A DNA stretch of 55,391 nt from Clostridium sp. 26_21 (GTDB lineage: Bacteria; Bacillota; Clostridia; TANB77; CAG-508). The notes beneath the pieces are model-generated. The model was not told where the DNA came from. It made no database searches and worked only from the letters and a program-made list of their open reading frames with translations. Below, one piece after another: positions 24,594-32,554 of this stretch. Positions within the stretch are counted from its first letter, which is position 1; each line of letters opens with the position of its first letter. A program made the position numbers and the translations under genes. The stretch lies in the NCBI GenBank assembly GCA_001915995.1, contig MNRO01000010.1, forward strand, positions 1 to 55,391, in the 5' to 3' direction.

Positions 24594-26222
24594 ATGACTG
24601 AAGAAAAAACAAAAGTAAAAAAAGAAAGTTTTATGCAAGGTGTAATGACTATAATGTTTTCTCAAATTTTGATAAAAGTTTTGGGATTAATATATACATT
24701 ATATTTAACAAATAGAGATGGTTTTGGAGATGCAGGAAATGCAATATATATTAGTGGATATCAAATATATGCATTATTACTTACAATTTCATCAATAGGT
24801 GTACCAAATGCAATATCTAAATTAGTTTCAGAAAGATTAGCATTAGGAGATAATAAAGGTGCTAATAGAATATTTAAAGTAGCATTAGCAACATTTGGAA
24901 TAATTGGTGCAATTGGAACAATGCTATTATTTTTTGGAGCACATACAATTGCATATAATTGGATTCAAATTCCAGAGGCAGAATTAACATTAATTGCACT
25001 ATCTCCAGCAATATTTTTTGTATCAATATCATCTGTATTTAGAGGATATTTTAATGGTAGAAGAACATTAAAAATTACAGCAAGAGCACAAACATTAGAA
25101 CAAATATTTAAAACAGTATTAACTATAGTAATAGTAGAAATTGTTGCATATATAACATCAACTTCAACAGAAATGATGGCTGCAGGAGCAAATGTAGCAA
25201 CAACAATAGCAACATTTTCAAGTTTTGCATATATGTTCATATATTATAGAACAAAAAGAAAAGAAATTGGAAATGAAATTGCACAAACAGTAAATTATAA
25301 ATATGAAGATGTAAAAACAATTGTAAAGAAAATTTTAATGGTGTCAATTCCATTAACATTAAGTTCAATAATGACATCATTTAATAAAAACATAGATTCA
25401 TTTACAGTAAAAAGAATATTAAACACATATCTATCATCAGATGTGGCAAAAAAATTATATGGAATATTAGGTGGAAAAGTTGATACAATAACAAATTTAC
25501 CACTAGCAATAAATATTGCATTTTCAACAGCATTGGTACCAGCAATATCGGCTGCTAAAGCCAAAAATGATCATGAAACAGCAACAAAAAGAGTATCATT
25601 TTCATTAATGACATCAATGTTAATTGGACTTCCATGTGTAGTAGGGTTAGTTGTATTTGCACAGCCAATTCTAAACTTATTATATCCAAGAGCAAATGAA
25701 GGTGCAGTATTGTTACAACTTGTTGCAATTGGTGTAATATTTTCAATATTAAACCAAACAATAAGTGGAGCATTACAAGGATTTGGAAAAGTAATGGTAC
25801 CAGCATTTGCATTAGGAGCCGGATGTGTAGTTAAATTAATTTTAAATTTAATTTTATTAAGAATACCAGCATTAAATGTATATGGAGCAGCAATTGCAAC
25901 AATTGCATGTCATGCAACAGCATTTGCAATTGTATTTATAGTATTACAAAAATATATAAAACTAGATTTACCATTTAAGAAATTTATTGTAAAACCAGGA
26001 ATTTCTGCAGGAATAATGGGAGTATGTTCATATACAATCTATAATTTATTAAGTAATACATTTTTACATGGAAATAAAGCAACAATAATTTCAATAATAT
26101 TTGCAGTTATAATATATTTAATGTCAGTAGTAGCATTAAAGATTTATAGCAAAGAAGATATAAAAATGCTTCCCAAAGGTGATAAAATCTTAAATATTTT
26201 AACAAAAATGAAAATTTATTAA
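24594..26222 (+). CDS. MOP-superfamily lipid-linked oligosaccharide flippase (SpoVB/MurJ type)
   Basis: 542 residues with about 14 membrane helices. The N-terminus (FMQGVMTIMFSQILIKVLGLIYTLYL), seen here in its FSQILIKVLGLIYTLYL part, the RGYFNGRRTLK loop after helix 4 and the GALQGFGKVMVPA segment are typical of the SpoVB/YtgP branch of the MVF family. Such proteins flip lipid II or related precursors across the membrane; SpoVB itself is needed for spore cortex. Which of vegetative MurJ-like or spore SpoVB-like function applies is undecided; the SigA-type promoter favours vegetative use. Monocistronic. Confidence 0.85.
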   Translation: MTEEKTKVKKESFMQGVMTIMFSQILIKVLGLIYTLYLTNRDGFGDAGNAIYISGYQIYALLLTISSIGVPNAISKLVSERLALGDNKGANRIFKVALATFGIIGAIGTMLLFFGAHTIAYNWIQIPEAELTLIALSPAIFFVSISSVFRGYFNGRRTLKITARAQTLEQIFKTVLTIVIVEIVAYITSTSTEMMAAGANVATTIATFSSFAYMFIYYRTKRKEIGNEIAQTVNYKYEDVKTIVKKILMVSIPLTLSSIMTSFNKNIDSFTVKRILNTYLSSDVAKKLYGILGGKVDTITNLPLAINIAFSTALVPAISAAKAKNDHETATKRVSFSLMTSMLIGLPCVVGLVVFAQPILNLLYPRANEGAVLLQLVAIGVIFSILNQTISGALQGFGKVMVPAFALGAGCVVKLILNLILLRIPALNVYGAAIATIACHATAFAIVFIVLQKYIKLDLPFKKFIVKPGISAGIMGVCSYTIYNLLSNTFLHGNKATIISIIFAVIIYLMSVVALKIYSKEDIKMLPKGDKILNILTKMKIY

Positions 26223-26343
26223 AAAAAAAGAGGGATTTTATAATATTTTGGAGAATAAATAAACAGAAAAGTACAGATATTGCTTAAATACTGCAATATA
26301 AGTACATATTATTATTACAAAAATATATAGGAGGTAATTCACA

Positions 26344-26619
26344 ATGAACAAAGCTGAATTAGTAGCAGCAATGTCTGCAAAAACAGGAGAATCAAAAAAA
26401 GTAACAGAAGAAACATTAAACGCATTTGTTGAAGTTGTTTCTGATGCATTAAAAGGAGGAGACAAAATTCAATTAGTTGGATTTGGATCATTCGAAGTTA
26501 GAAAAAGAGCTGCAAGAAAAGGTAGAAACCCTCAAACTAAAGAAGAGATAAAAATACCTGCATCAAAAGCTCCAGTATTCAAAGCTGGTAAAGCATTAAA
26601 AGAAATCGTTAATAAATAA
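26344..26619 (+). CDS. hup: HU-family DNA-binding protein
   Basis: 91 residues with consensus SD AGGAGG. The family pattern is complete: MNKAELVAAMSAKTG start, GDKIQLVGFGSFEVRKRAARKGRNP arm (signature GFGSFEVRKRAARKGRNP) and the KAGKALKEIVN end. HU bends and compacts DNA. It is monocistronic with its own terminator, as expected for an abundant protein. Confidence 0.97.
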   Translation: MNKAELVAAMSAKTGESKKVTEETLNAFVEVVSDALKGGDKIQLVGFGSFEVRKRAARKGRNPQTKEEIKIPASKAPVFKAGKALKEIVNK

Positions 26620-26633
26620 TGATAATATAATTA

Positions 26634-26686
26634 ACAGAATTTAGAATTTTTGGGAATTTTACAAAAGTTCTAAATTCTGTTTTTTT
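26634..26686 (+). terminator. Terminator of the HU gene
   Basis: Long stem ACAGAATTTAGAA/TTCTAAATTCTGT followed by seven T residues. Confidence 0.9.
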
Positions 26687-26696
26687 CTTTTTTCTA

Positions 26697-26725
26697 TTGA
26701 TTTTATTCTATATTATTGGTATATT
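26697..26725 (+). promoter_or_regulatory. SigA-type promoter for the orphan minor pilin
   Basis: TTGATT (26697-26702), a 17-base spacer, TATATT (26720-26725), just after the HU terminator. Confidence 0.45.
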
Positions 26726-26764
26726 ATATATTAGAAATACAAAAGAAAGGATTACAATGATAAA

Positions 26765-27190
26765 ATGAAAATAAATTTTAAAAATAATAAAGGAATAACT
26801 GGTATAGATGCAACAATAGCAGTTGTAATATTAATAATTTTTGTGCCATTAGTTACAAGTTTGTTTGGAAATATTGCAAATACAAGTAAAAAAATAAATA
26901 GAAAAGCAACAGCTACTAATATAGCAATTCAAGCTATTGAAGGAGCAAAACTATTAGGATATAACAATATAAATGGAAGTAAATTAGAATTAACTCAAGT
27001 ATTAGATAATGCAAATGGAACAAATGGAAAAACAGGAAATTATACATCTAGAAATATTCCTAATGGATATAAAGTTGAAATATTTGTTGCTCAACAAACA
27101 AATAGTAAAGATATAATAGTAAATGTTGAGTATATGGAAAATGCAATGACAGAAACATTACAATTAAGAACAAGTATATTTAAAAATTAA
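26765..27190 (+). CDS. PilV-like minor prepilin with Asp at +5
   Basis: 141 residues. The leader MKINFKNNKG ends in Gly10 and is followed by ITGIDATIAVVILIIFVPLV. The mature +5 residue is Asp15, the only acidic +5 among the four pilins here. After the stem, AIEGAKLLGYNNI resembles the alpha1-C region of PilV/PilI-type minor pilins. It lies 3.3 kb from the pilus operon with its own promoter and heads a run with xseB. The SD AAAGGA sits 11 bases before the ATG. Confidence 0.7.
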   Translation: MKINFKNNKGITGIDATIAVVILIIFVPLVTSLFGNIANTSKKINRKATATNIAIQAIEGAKLLGYNNINGSKLELTQVLDNANGTNGKTGNYTSRNIPNGYKVEIFVAQQTNSKDIIVNVEYMENAMTETLQLRTSIFKN

Positions 27191-27218
27191 ATATTGATAT
27201 AATAGAAAGGATAAAAAG

Positions 27219-27446
27219 ATGGAAAAAGAAAATTTTGAACAATCAATGGAAAGTTTAGAAAATATAGTAACAGAATTAGAAGATGGAAAATTGAATTTAG
27301 ATGAATCAGTAAAAAAATTTGAAGAGGGAATGAAGATTGCCCAAAAATGTAATAATATGTTAGAAAATGCAGAAAAAAAGATATCAATACTTTTAGAAAA
27401 AAATGGTGAATTAGAAGAAAGTGAATTTGATACAAATCAAGAATAA
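27219..27446 (+). CDS. xseB: Exodeoxyribonuclease VII small subunit
   Basis: 75 residues, SD AAAGGAT. The pattern FEQSMESLENIVTELEDGKLNLDESVKKFEEG is diagnostic (core LENIVTELEDGKLNLDES). Several XseB chains coat the long helix of XseA to form exonuclease VII, which degrades single-stranded DNA to oligonucleotides. xseA is not in the window; it is commonly adjacent, so the genes have been separated in this genome. The gene lies between a minor pilin and a PAP2-like gene. Confidence 0.93.
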   Translation: MEKENFEQSMESLENIVTELEDGKLNLDESVKKFEEGMKIAQKCNNMLENAEKKISILLEKNGELEESEFDTNQE

Positions 27447-27499
27447 AACAAGTTATGGGAAATTCTAAAAACCCAAATTTACAAGGTAAGGAAAACAAA

Positions 27500-27940
27500 A
27501 TGAACGATTTTCAAAAAATGATTACAAATAAATATTTATATATTCCTCTAATGTTATGGTTTTGTATACAAACATTTAAAGTAATATATGAGTTAATAAA
27601 AACAAGAAAATTTAATTTCAAAAGAATTGTAGGAGCAGGAGGAATGCCTAGTTCGCATTCGGCAGTAGCAATGTGTATTGCTGTTATGATAGGAAAGGCA
27701 GAAGGTTTTGATTCAAATATATTTGCACTTGCATTAATATTTGCATTAGTAGTTATGTATGATGCAGCAGGAGTTAGACGAGCAGCAGGAAAACAAGCAA
27801 AACTTTTAAATAAAATAATAGAAACACCAGGTCTTTCAAATGTTCAAGTACAAGAAAAACTTGTAGAAGTATTAGGACACACTCCAATTCAAGTATTTGT
27901 TGGAGCTTTTCTTGGGACTATAGTTGGATTATTTGCATAA
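27500..27940 (+). CDS. Divergent PAP2 (YuiD/DUF212) membrane protein
   Basis: 146 residues from ATG 27500, behind AAGGAAA; an in-frame ATG at 27455 has no SD. The family segments are RIVGAGGMPSSHSA, VVMYDAAGVRRAAGKQA and the C-terminal LGHTPIQVFVGAFLG. About four membrane helices. The DUF212 family is related to PAP2 phosphatases and keeps the SSH and DAAGVRR motifs; it may act on lipid phosphates, but no substrate is established. Confidence 0.88.
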   Translation: MNDFQKMITNKYLYIPLMLWFCIQTFKVIYELIKTRKFNFKRIVGAGGMPSSHSAVAMCIAVMIGKAEGFDSNIFALALIFALVVMYDAAGVRRAAGKQAKLLNKIIETPGLSNVQVQEKLVEVLGHTPIQVFVGAFLGTIVGLFA

Positions 27941-27971
27941 AACTTAATTTATAAAAAAAGGAGTTTGAAAG

Positions 27972-29624
27972 ATGACAGATATTGAAATTGCAAAACAAGT
28001 AAAGTTAGATAAAATAATAGATATTGCAAAAAAAATTGGAATTTGCGAAGATGATGTAGAAGAATATGGAAAATATAAGGCTAAAATTTCAAATTATGAA
28101 AAATATGAACATAAAGTAAAAGGAAAATTAGTTTTAGTAACAGCAATGAGCCCAACACCATTGGGTGAAGGTAAAACAACAGTATCAATAGCTATTGCAG
28201 ATGGATTAAGAAAAATTGGAAAAAAATCAATATTAACTTTAAGAGAACCTTCATTAGGACCTGTTTTTGGCGTGAAAGGTGGAGCAACTGGTGGAGGATA
28301 TTCACAAATTGCTCCTATGGATGATATAAATTTACATTTTACAGGTGATATACATGCAATAACTTCTGCAAATAATTTATTATCAGCAATGATAGATAAT
28401 CATATTTATTATGGAAACAAACTTAGAATAAAAAAAGTAGTATGGAAAAGATGTATAGATTTAAATGATAGACAATTAAGATGTATTGAAACAGGATTAT
28501 CTGGAGAAAGCAAAATAGTGCCACGAAAGGATGGATTTGATATTTCTGTTGCATCAGAAATAATGGCTATAGTATGTTTGTCAGAAAATATAGAAGAATT
28601 AAAGAAAAGGCTTGGTAATATAATAATAGGGTATGATGAAGATGAACAACCTATATTTGCCAGAAGTTTAAAAGCAGAAGGAGCAATGGCAGCATTATTA
28701 AAAGATGTGATAAAACCAAACTTGGTACAAACATTAGAACATACACCAGCTCTTATACATGGTGGTCCTTTTGCTAATATTGCACATGGATGTAATTCTG
28801 TAATAGCAACTAAATTAGGTATGAATTTAGCTGAGTACACAGTAACTGAAGCTGGCTTTGGAGCAGACTTAGGAGCAGAAAAATTTATTGATATAAAATG
28901 TAGAAAGGCTGAAATAAAACCTGATGTTGTGATATGTGTTGCAACCATTAAAGCATTAAAATATCATGGTGGGGCTCCAAAAGAAGAAATCTTAAATGAA
29001 AATATGGAAGCACTAAAAAAGGGAATGAATAATTTATATAGACATATAAATAATATTCAAAAACAATTTGGATTAAAATTAATTGTTGCCATAAATAAAT
29101 TTCCTACAGATAAAGAAGAAGAATTAAAATACGTACAAAATGATTTAGAAAGTAGAAATGTTTTATCAAGCATTGTAGAAGGTTGGAAAAAAGGTGGAAA
29201 TGGAGCGGTAGAGATTGCAAAAAAAATTGTAGAAATTCCTTACAGTTCAGATTTTAAATATTGTTATGAATTAAATGATAGCATAGAAGAAAAGGTAAAT
29301 AAAGTTGCACAAAAGATTTATGGTGCTAATGAAGTAATATTTAGTAATGAAGCAAAGAAAAAAATAGAAAAAATATCTAAATTGGGATATGATATTTTAC
29401 CAATTTGTGTTGCTAAAACACAATATTCATTTTCAGATGATGCCAAAAACATAGAATGCAAAGAAAAATTTAATATAAATGTTAATGATGTTGAATTAAA
29501 GCTAGGAGCAGGTTTTATTGTTATATATACTGGAAAAATAATGACAATGCCAGGGTTGCCACAAGTACCAGCAGCAGAAAATATTGATATTTCTAAAGAA
29601 GGAGAGATAATAGGAATTTTTTAA
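27972..29624 (+). CDS. fhs: Formate-tetrahydrofolate ligase
   Basis: 550 residues, the normal length, with AAAGGAG before the ATG. The nucleotide loop is TPLGEGKTTV (about residues 61-70), and EPSLGPVFGVKGGATGGGY is present (core LGPVFGVKGGATGGG). The end carries the MPGLPQVPAAE motif. It joins formate to tetrahydrofolate using ATP, feeding C1 units to purines or, in acetogens, the Wood-Ljungdahl branch. A radical SAM activase-like gene and folA follow, giving a C1/folate neighbourhood. No folate riboswitch is seen upstream. Confidence 0.97.
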   Translation: MTDIEIAKQVKLDKIIDIAKKIGICEDDVEEYGKYKAKISNYEKYEHKVKGKLVLVTAMSPTPLGEGKTTVSIAIADGLRKIGKKSILTLREPSLGPVFGVKGGATGGGYSQIAPMDDINLHFTGDIHAITSANNLLSAMIDNHIYYGNKLRIKKVVWKRCIDLNDRQLRCIETGLSGESKIVPRKDGFDISVASEIMAIVCLSENIEELKKRLGNIIIGYDEDEQPIFARSLKAEGAMAALLKDVIKPNLVQTLEHTPALIHGGPFANIAHGCNSVIATKLGMNLAEYTVTEAGFGADLGAEKFIDIKCRKAEIKPDVVICVATIKALKYHGGAPKEEILNENMEALKKGMNNLYRHINNIQKQFGLKLIVAINKFPTDKEEELKYVQNDLESRNVLSSIVEGWKKGGNGAVEIAKKIVEIPYSSDFKYCYELNDSIEEKVNKVAQKIYGANEVIFSNEAKKKIEKISKLGYDILPICVAKTQYSFSDDAKNIECKEKFNINVNDVELKLGAGFIVIYTGKIMTMPGLPQVPAAENIDISKEGEIIGIF

Positions 29625-29644
29625 TATCATAGAGGAAGGTTGAA

Positions 29645-30544
29645 ATGTATAAAGAAATAGAGGCAAAATTAAAGTGTTGTAAAATATGTCCACATAATTG
29701 TAAAATAAATAGATTGCAACAAATAGGAAGATGTAAATCAACAGATAAAATAAAGATAGCATTATATTCAGTTCATAATTTTGAAGAACCATGTATAAGT
29801 GGTGATAATGGATCTGGAACAATATTTTTTTCAAATTGTAATATGAATTGTGTATTTTGTCAAAATTATGAAATAAGTCAACTAGGAAGAGGAAAAGAAA
29901 TAACAATAGAAGAACTTGCTGATATAATGATAAAACAGCAAGAAAGAAATGTTCAAAATATAAATCTTGTAACTCCAACATCTTATGTTCTTCATATAAT
30001 AGAAGCAATAAAAATTGCTAGAAAAAATGGATTAAAAATCCCAATAGTATATAATACAAATGGATATGATAGTATAGAAACATTAAAAATGCTTGAAGGG
30101 TATATAGATATATATTTACCAGATTTAAAATATTATTATAATGATTTAGCAAAAAAGTATTCAAAAGTAGATAATTATTTTGAAATTGCAACAAAAGCAA
30201 TTCAAGAAATGTATAGACAAGTTGGGGCACCAGTTCTTGATGAGAATGGAGTTATGAAAAAAGGATTAATGATAAGACATCTAATATTACCAAATGAAGT
30301 TCAAAATAGTAAAAAAATTTTAAAATGGATTAAAAATAATATTGATAGCAATGTATATGTTAGTATTATGGCACAATATTTTCCTACATATAAAGCCAAA
30401 ACAATACATGAAATTTCTAGAAAAATAACAAAAGAAGAATATGAAAAAATTGAAAATTATTTGTATGAATTGAATTTAGAAAATGGATATATTCAAGAAC
30501 TAGGAGAACATGAAGAAGAATATGTTCCAACTTGGAAATATTAA
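29645..30544 (+). CDS. Radical SAM protein of the PflA-like (AmmeMemo-type) activase group
   Basis: 299 residues, SD AGAGGAAGG. A Cys-rich N-terminal part (CCKICPHNCKINR and GRCK) precedes the cluster motif C-x3-C-x2-C in CNMNCVFCQNY (about residues 65-75). This layout is that of uncharacterised pyruvate formate-lyase-activase-like proteins, which put a glycyl radical or modify unknown targets. No glycyl-radical enzyme lies in the window. Position between fhs and folA suggests a link with formate metabolism, but that is inference. Confidence 0.8.
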   Translation: MYKEIEAKLKCCKICPHNCKINRLQQIGRCKSTDKIKIALYSVHNFEEPCISGDNGSGTIFFSNCNMNCVFCQNYEISQLGRGKEITIEELADIMIKQQERNVQNINLVTPTSYVLHIIEAIKIARKNGLKIPIVYNTNGYDSIETLKMLEGYIDIYLPDLKYYYNDLAKKYSKVDNYFEIATKAIQEMYRQVGAPVLDENGVMKKGLMIRHLILPNEVQNSKKILKWIKNNIDSNVYVSIMAQYFPTYKAKTIHEISRKITKEEYEKIENYLYELNLENGYIQELGEHEEEYVPTWKY

Positions 30545-30562
30545 TGTAATGGAGGAAGAAAA

Positions 30563-31051
30563 ATGTTAAGTATAATAGTTGCAAAAGCAAAAAATAATGT
30601 AATAGGAAAAAATGATGAATTAATAATGAGATTACCAGCAGAATCAAAAAAATTTAGAGAATTAACAGAAAATAAAAATGTTATAATGGGAAGAAAAACA
30701 TATGATATTTTAGGAAAATTTTTAAGAGAAAGAAATGTTATTGTATTTTCAAATAATCCTGATTTTAAAGTAAGCACACCAAATGCTAGAGTAGTACATT
30801 CAATGCTTGAAATTCAACAATATATAGAGGATGAGAATGAAAATTATGTGATAGGTGGAGCTATGATATATAGATTACTTATGCCATATGTTTCAAAAAT
30901 ATATGTAACAGAGGTTAATAAAGAGCTTGAAGGAGATAATGTATTTCCAAGAATAAATGAGGAATGTTGGAAAGAAGTATCAAGACAAGAAAAATTAATA
31001 GATGATGAAACTGGTTTTGAATATGATTTTATTACATATGTAAAAAAATAA
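30563..31051 (+). CDS. folA: Dihydrofolate reductase
   Basis: 162 residues, SD GGAGGAAG. Conserved features are the start LSIIVAKAKNNVIGKN, the NVIMGRKTYDIL segment and the YVIGGAMIYRLLMP motif. The usual acidic active-site residue in the W-x-x-x-x-D/E segment falls in LIMRLPAESKKF, where the common LPW reads MRLPAE; Glu is present. It reduces dihydrofolate with NADPH. thyA, often the partner, is not in the window. Confidence 0.93.
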   Translation: MLSIIVAKAKNNVIGKNDELIMRLPAESKKFRELTENKNVIMGRKTYDILGKFLRERNVIVFSNNPDFKVSTPNARVVHSMLEIQQYIEDENENYVIGGAMIYRLLMPYVSKIYVTEVNKELEGDNVFPRINEECWKEVSRQEKLIDDETGFEYDFITYVKK

Positions 31052-31069
31052 AAAAAATTGTAAAAAATA

Positions 31070-31098
31070 TAGACAAAAAAGAAAATTATGTATAAAAT
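31070..31098 (+). promoter_or_regulatory. Weak SigA-type promoter for the glycosyltransferase gene
   Basis: TAGACA (31070-31075), a 17-base spacer, TAAAAT (31093-31098). Only a moderate match. Confidence 0.3.
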
Positions 31099-31153
31099 AT
31101 ACAAAGTTAAACAAAAACGGAAGAAAAACTGAACTTAAGAAAGGGGTATATCA

Positions 31154-32446
31154 ATGAAGATATTGATGCTTACATGGGAATATCCACCAAGAGTTGTTGG
31201 CGGAATATCAAGAGTAGTATATGACTTATCACATAGATTAATAAAAGATGGTCATGATGTAACTGTAGTAACATACAGAGATGGAGAAGTTCCATATTAT
31301 GAAGATGATAAAGGAGTAAAAGTTTATAGAGTAGACAATTATATGATTCAACCTAATAATTTTATAGATTGGATATTGCAACTTAATTTTAATATGGTTG
31401 AAAAAGCAAGTCAAATAATTGCAGAACAAGGAAAATTTGATGTAATACATGCACATGATTGGTTAGTTGCCAATGCAGCTAAAACTTTAAAACACTCATT
31501 TGATATCCCAATAGTAGCAACAATACATGCAACTGAATCAGGAAGAAATAGTGGAATAAGAGAACCAAATCAAAAATACATAAATGATACAGAATGGATG
31601 CTTACATATGAAGCTAATGAAGTAATAGTAAATAGTAACTATATGAAAAGTGAAGTTCAAAGATTGTTTGGATTACCATTTGAAAAAATTAATGTAGTAC
31701 CAAATGGCGTAAATCTAAACAAATTTACAGGAATGGATAGAGATTATACATTTAGAAGAAGATATGCCATGGATAATGAAAAAATAATATTGTTTATGGG
31801 AAGATTAGTATATGAAAAAGGAATTCAATATTTAATTGAAGCAATGCCAAAAGTATTAAATTCATATCATGATGCAAAATTAGTAATAGCTGGAAAAGGT
31901 GGAATGCTAGATGAATTAAAAGCACAAGCAGATTACTTAGGAATATCTAACAAAGTATATTTTGCTGGATATATGAATGGAAAAGATGTAGAAAGAATGT
32001 ATAAAGCAGCTGATATTTCTGTATTTCCAAGTACATATGAGCCATTTGGAATAGTAGCATTGGAAGGAATGTTAGCAGAAAGACCAATAGTAGTTTCTGA
32101 TGCGGGAGGATTAGGCGAAATTGTGGAACATGGTGTAACAGGAATGAAAAGCTATTGTGGTAATCCAAATTCAATTGCAGATTCTATATTGGAATTATTA
32201 TTTAATCCAGAATTATGTGATAATATTGTAAAAAAAGCTAAGACAAAAGTGAAGGAAAATTATAATTGGCAAAAGATAGCCCAAGATACACATTTTACTT
32301 ATCAAAAAGCAATATGTGAAACAATGGCAGATAGACAAAAAAAGCAAATGGCACAAGAAAAAGCTAGAATAGAGAAAAAAACAATAACAACAGAAAAAGA
32401 AACAAGCAATATTTTACCATTTAAAAAACGCCAAATATTTGCATAA
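31154..32446 (+). CDS. GT4 glycosyltransferase, glycogen-synthase-like
   Basis: 430 residues, SD GAAAGGGG. The N-domain has WEYPPRVVGGISRVVYDLSH and VIHAHDWLVANAA; the C-domain has FMGRLVYEKGIQYLIEA, PSTYEPFGIVALEGM with the catalytic E-x7-E, and GGLGEIVEHG. It belongs to GT-B retaining enzymes related to archaeal-type glycogen synthases that use ADP- or UDP-glucose. With GH57 (6.9 kb), DUF4912 (8.5 kb) and GH15 (46 kb) it fits an alpha-glucan storage pathway, though in separate loci. Acceptor and donor are not determined by sequence. Confidence 0.8.
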   Translation: MKILMLTWEYPPRVVGGISRVVYDLSHRLIKDGHDVTVVTYRDGEVPYYEDDKGVKVYRVDNYMIQPNNFIDWILQLNFNMVEKASQIIAEQGKFDVIHAHDWLVANAAKTLKHSFDIPIVATIHATESGRNSGIREPNQKYINDTEWMLTYEANEVIVNSNYMKSEVQRLFGLPFEKINVVPNGVNLNKFTGMDRDYTFRRRYAMDNEKIILFMGRLVYEKGIQYLIEAMPKVLNSYHDAKLVIAGKGGMLDELKAQADYLGISNKVYFAGYMNGKDVERMYKAADISVFPSTYEPFGIVALEGMLAERPIVVSDAGGLGEIVEHGVTGMKSYCGNPNSIADSILELLFNPELCDNIVKKAKTKVKENYNWQKIAQDTHFTYQKAICETMADRQKKQMAQEKARIEKKTITTEKETSNILPFKKRQIFA

Positions 32447-32482
32447 AAAATAGCAAGTTATTCTTGCTATTTTTATTTTTTT
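32446..32482 (+). terminator. Terminator after the GT4 gene
   Basis: Stem AAATAGCAAG/CTTGCTATTT followed by a T-rich tract. Nearly the same stem ends the sepF-divIVA unit. Confidence 0.85.
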
Positions 32483-32554
32483 AGTATAGAATATATCCAT
32501 AAATGTTTATAGGTAGCGAAAAACCTAAATAAAATACATAAGGCAAGGAATAAT

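Noticed and set aside
27941..27971. Folate-sensing riboswitch before fhs
   Set aside because: Only 31 bases separate the upstream gene from fhs, with just an SD; there is no room for an aptamer.
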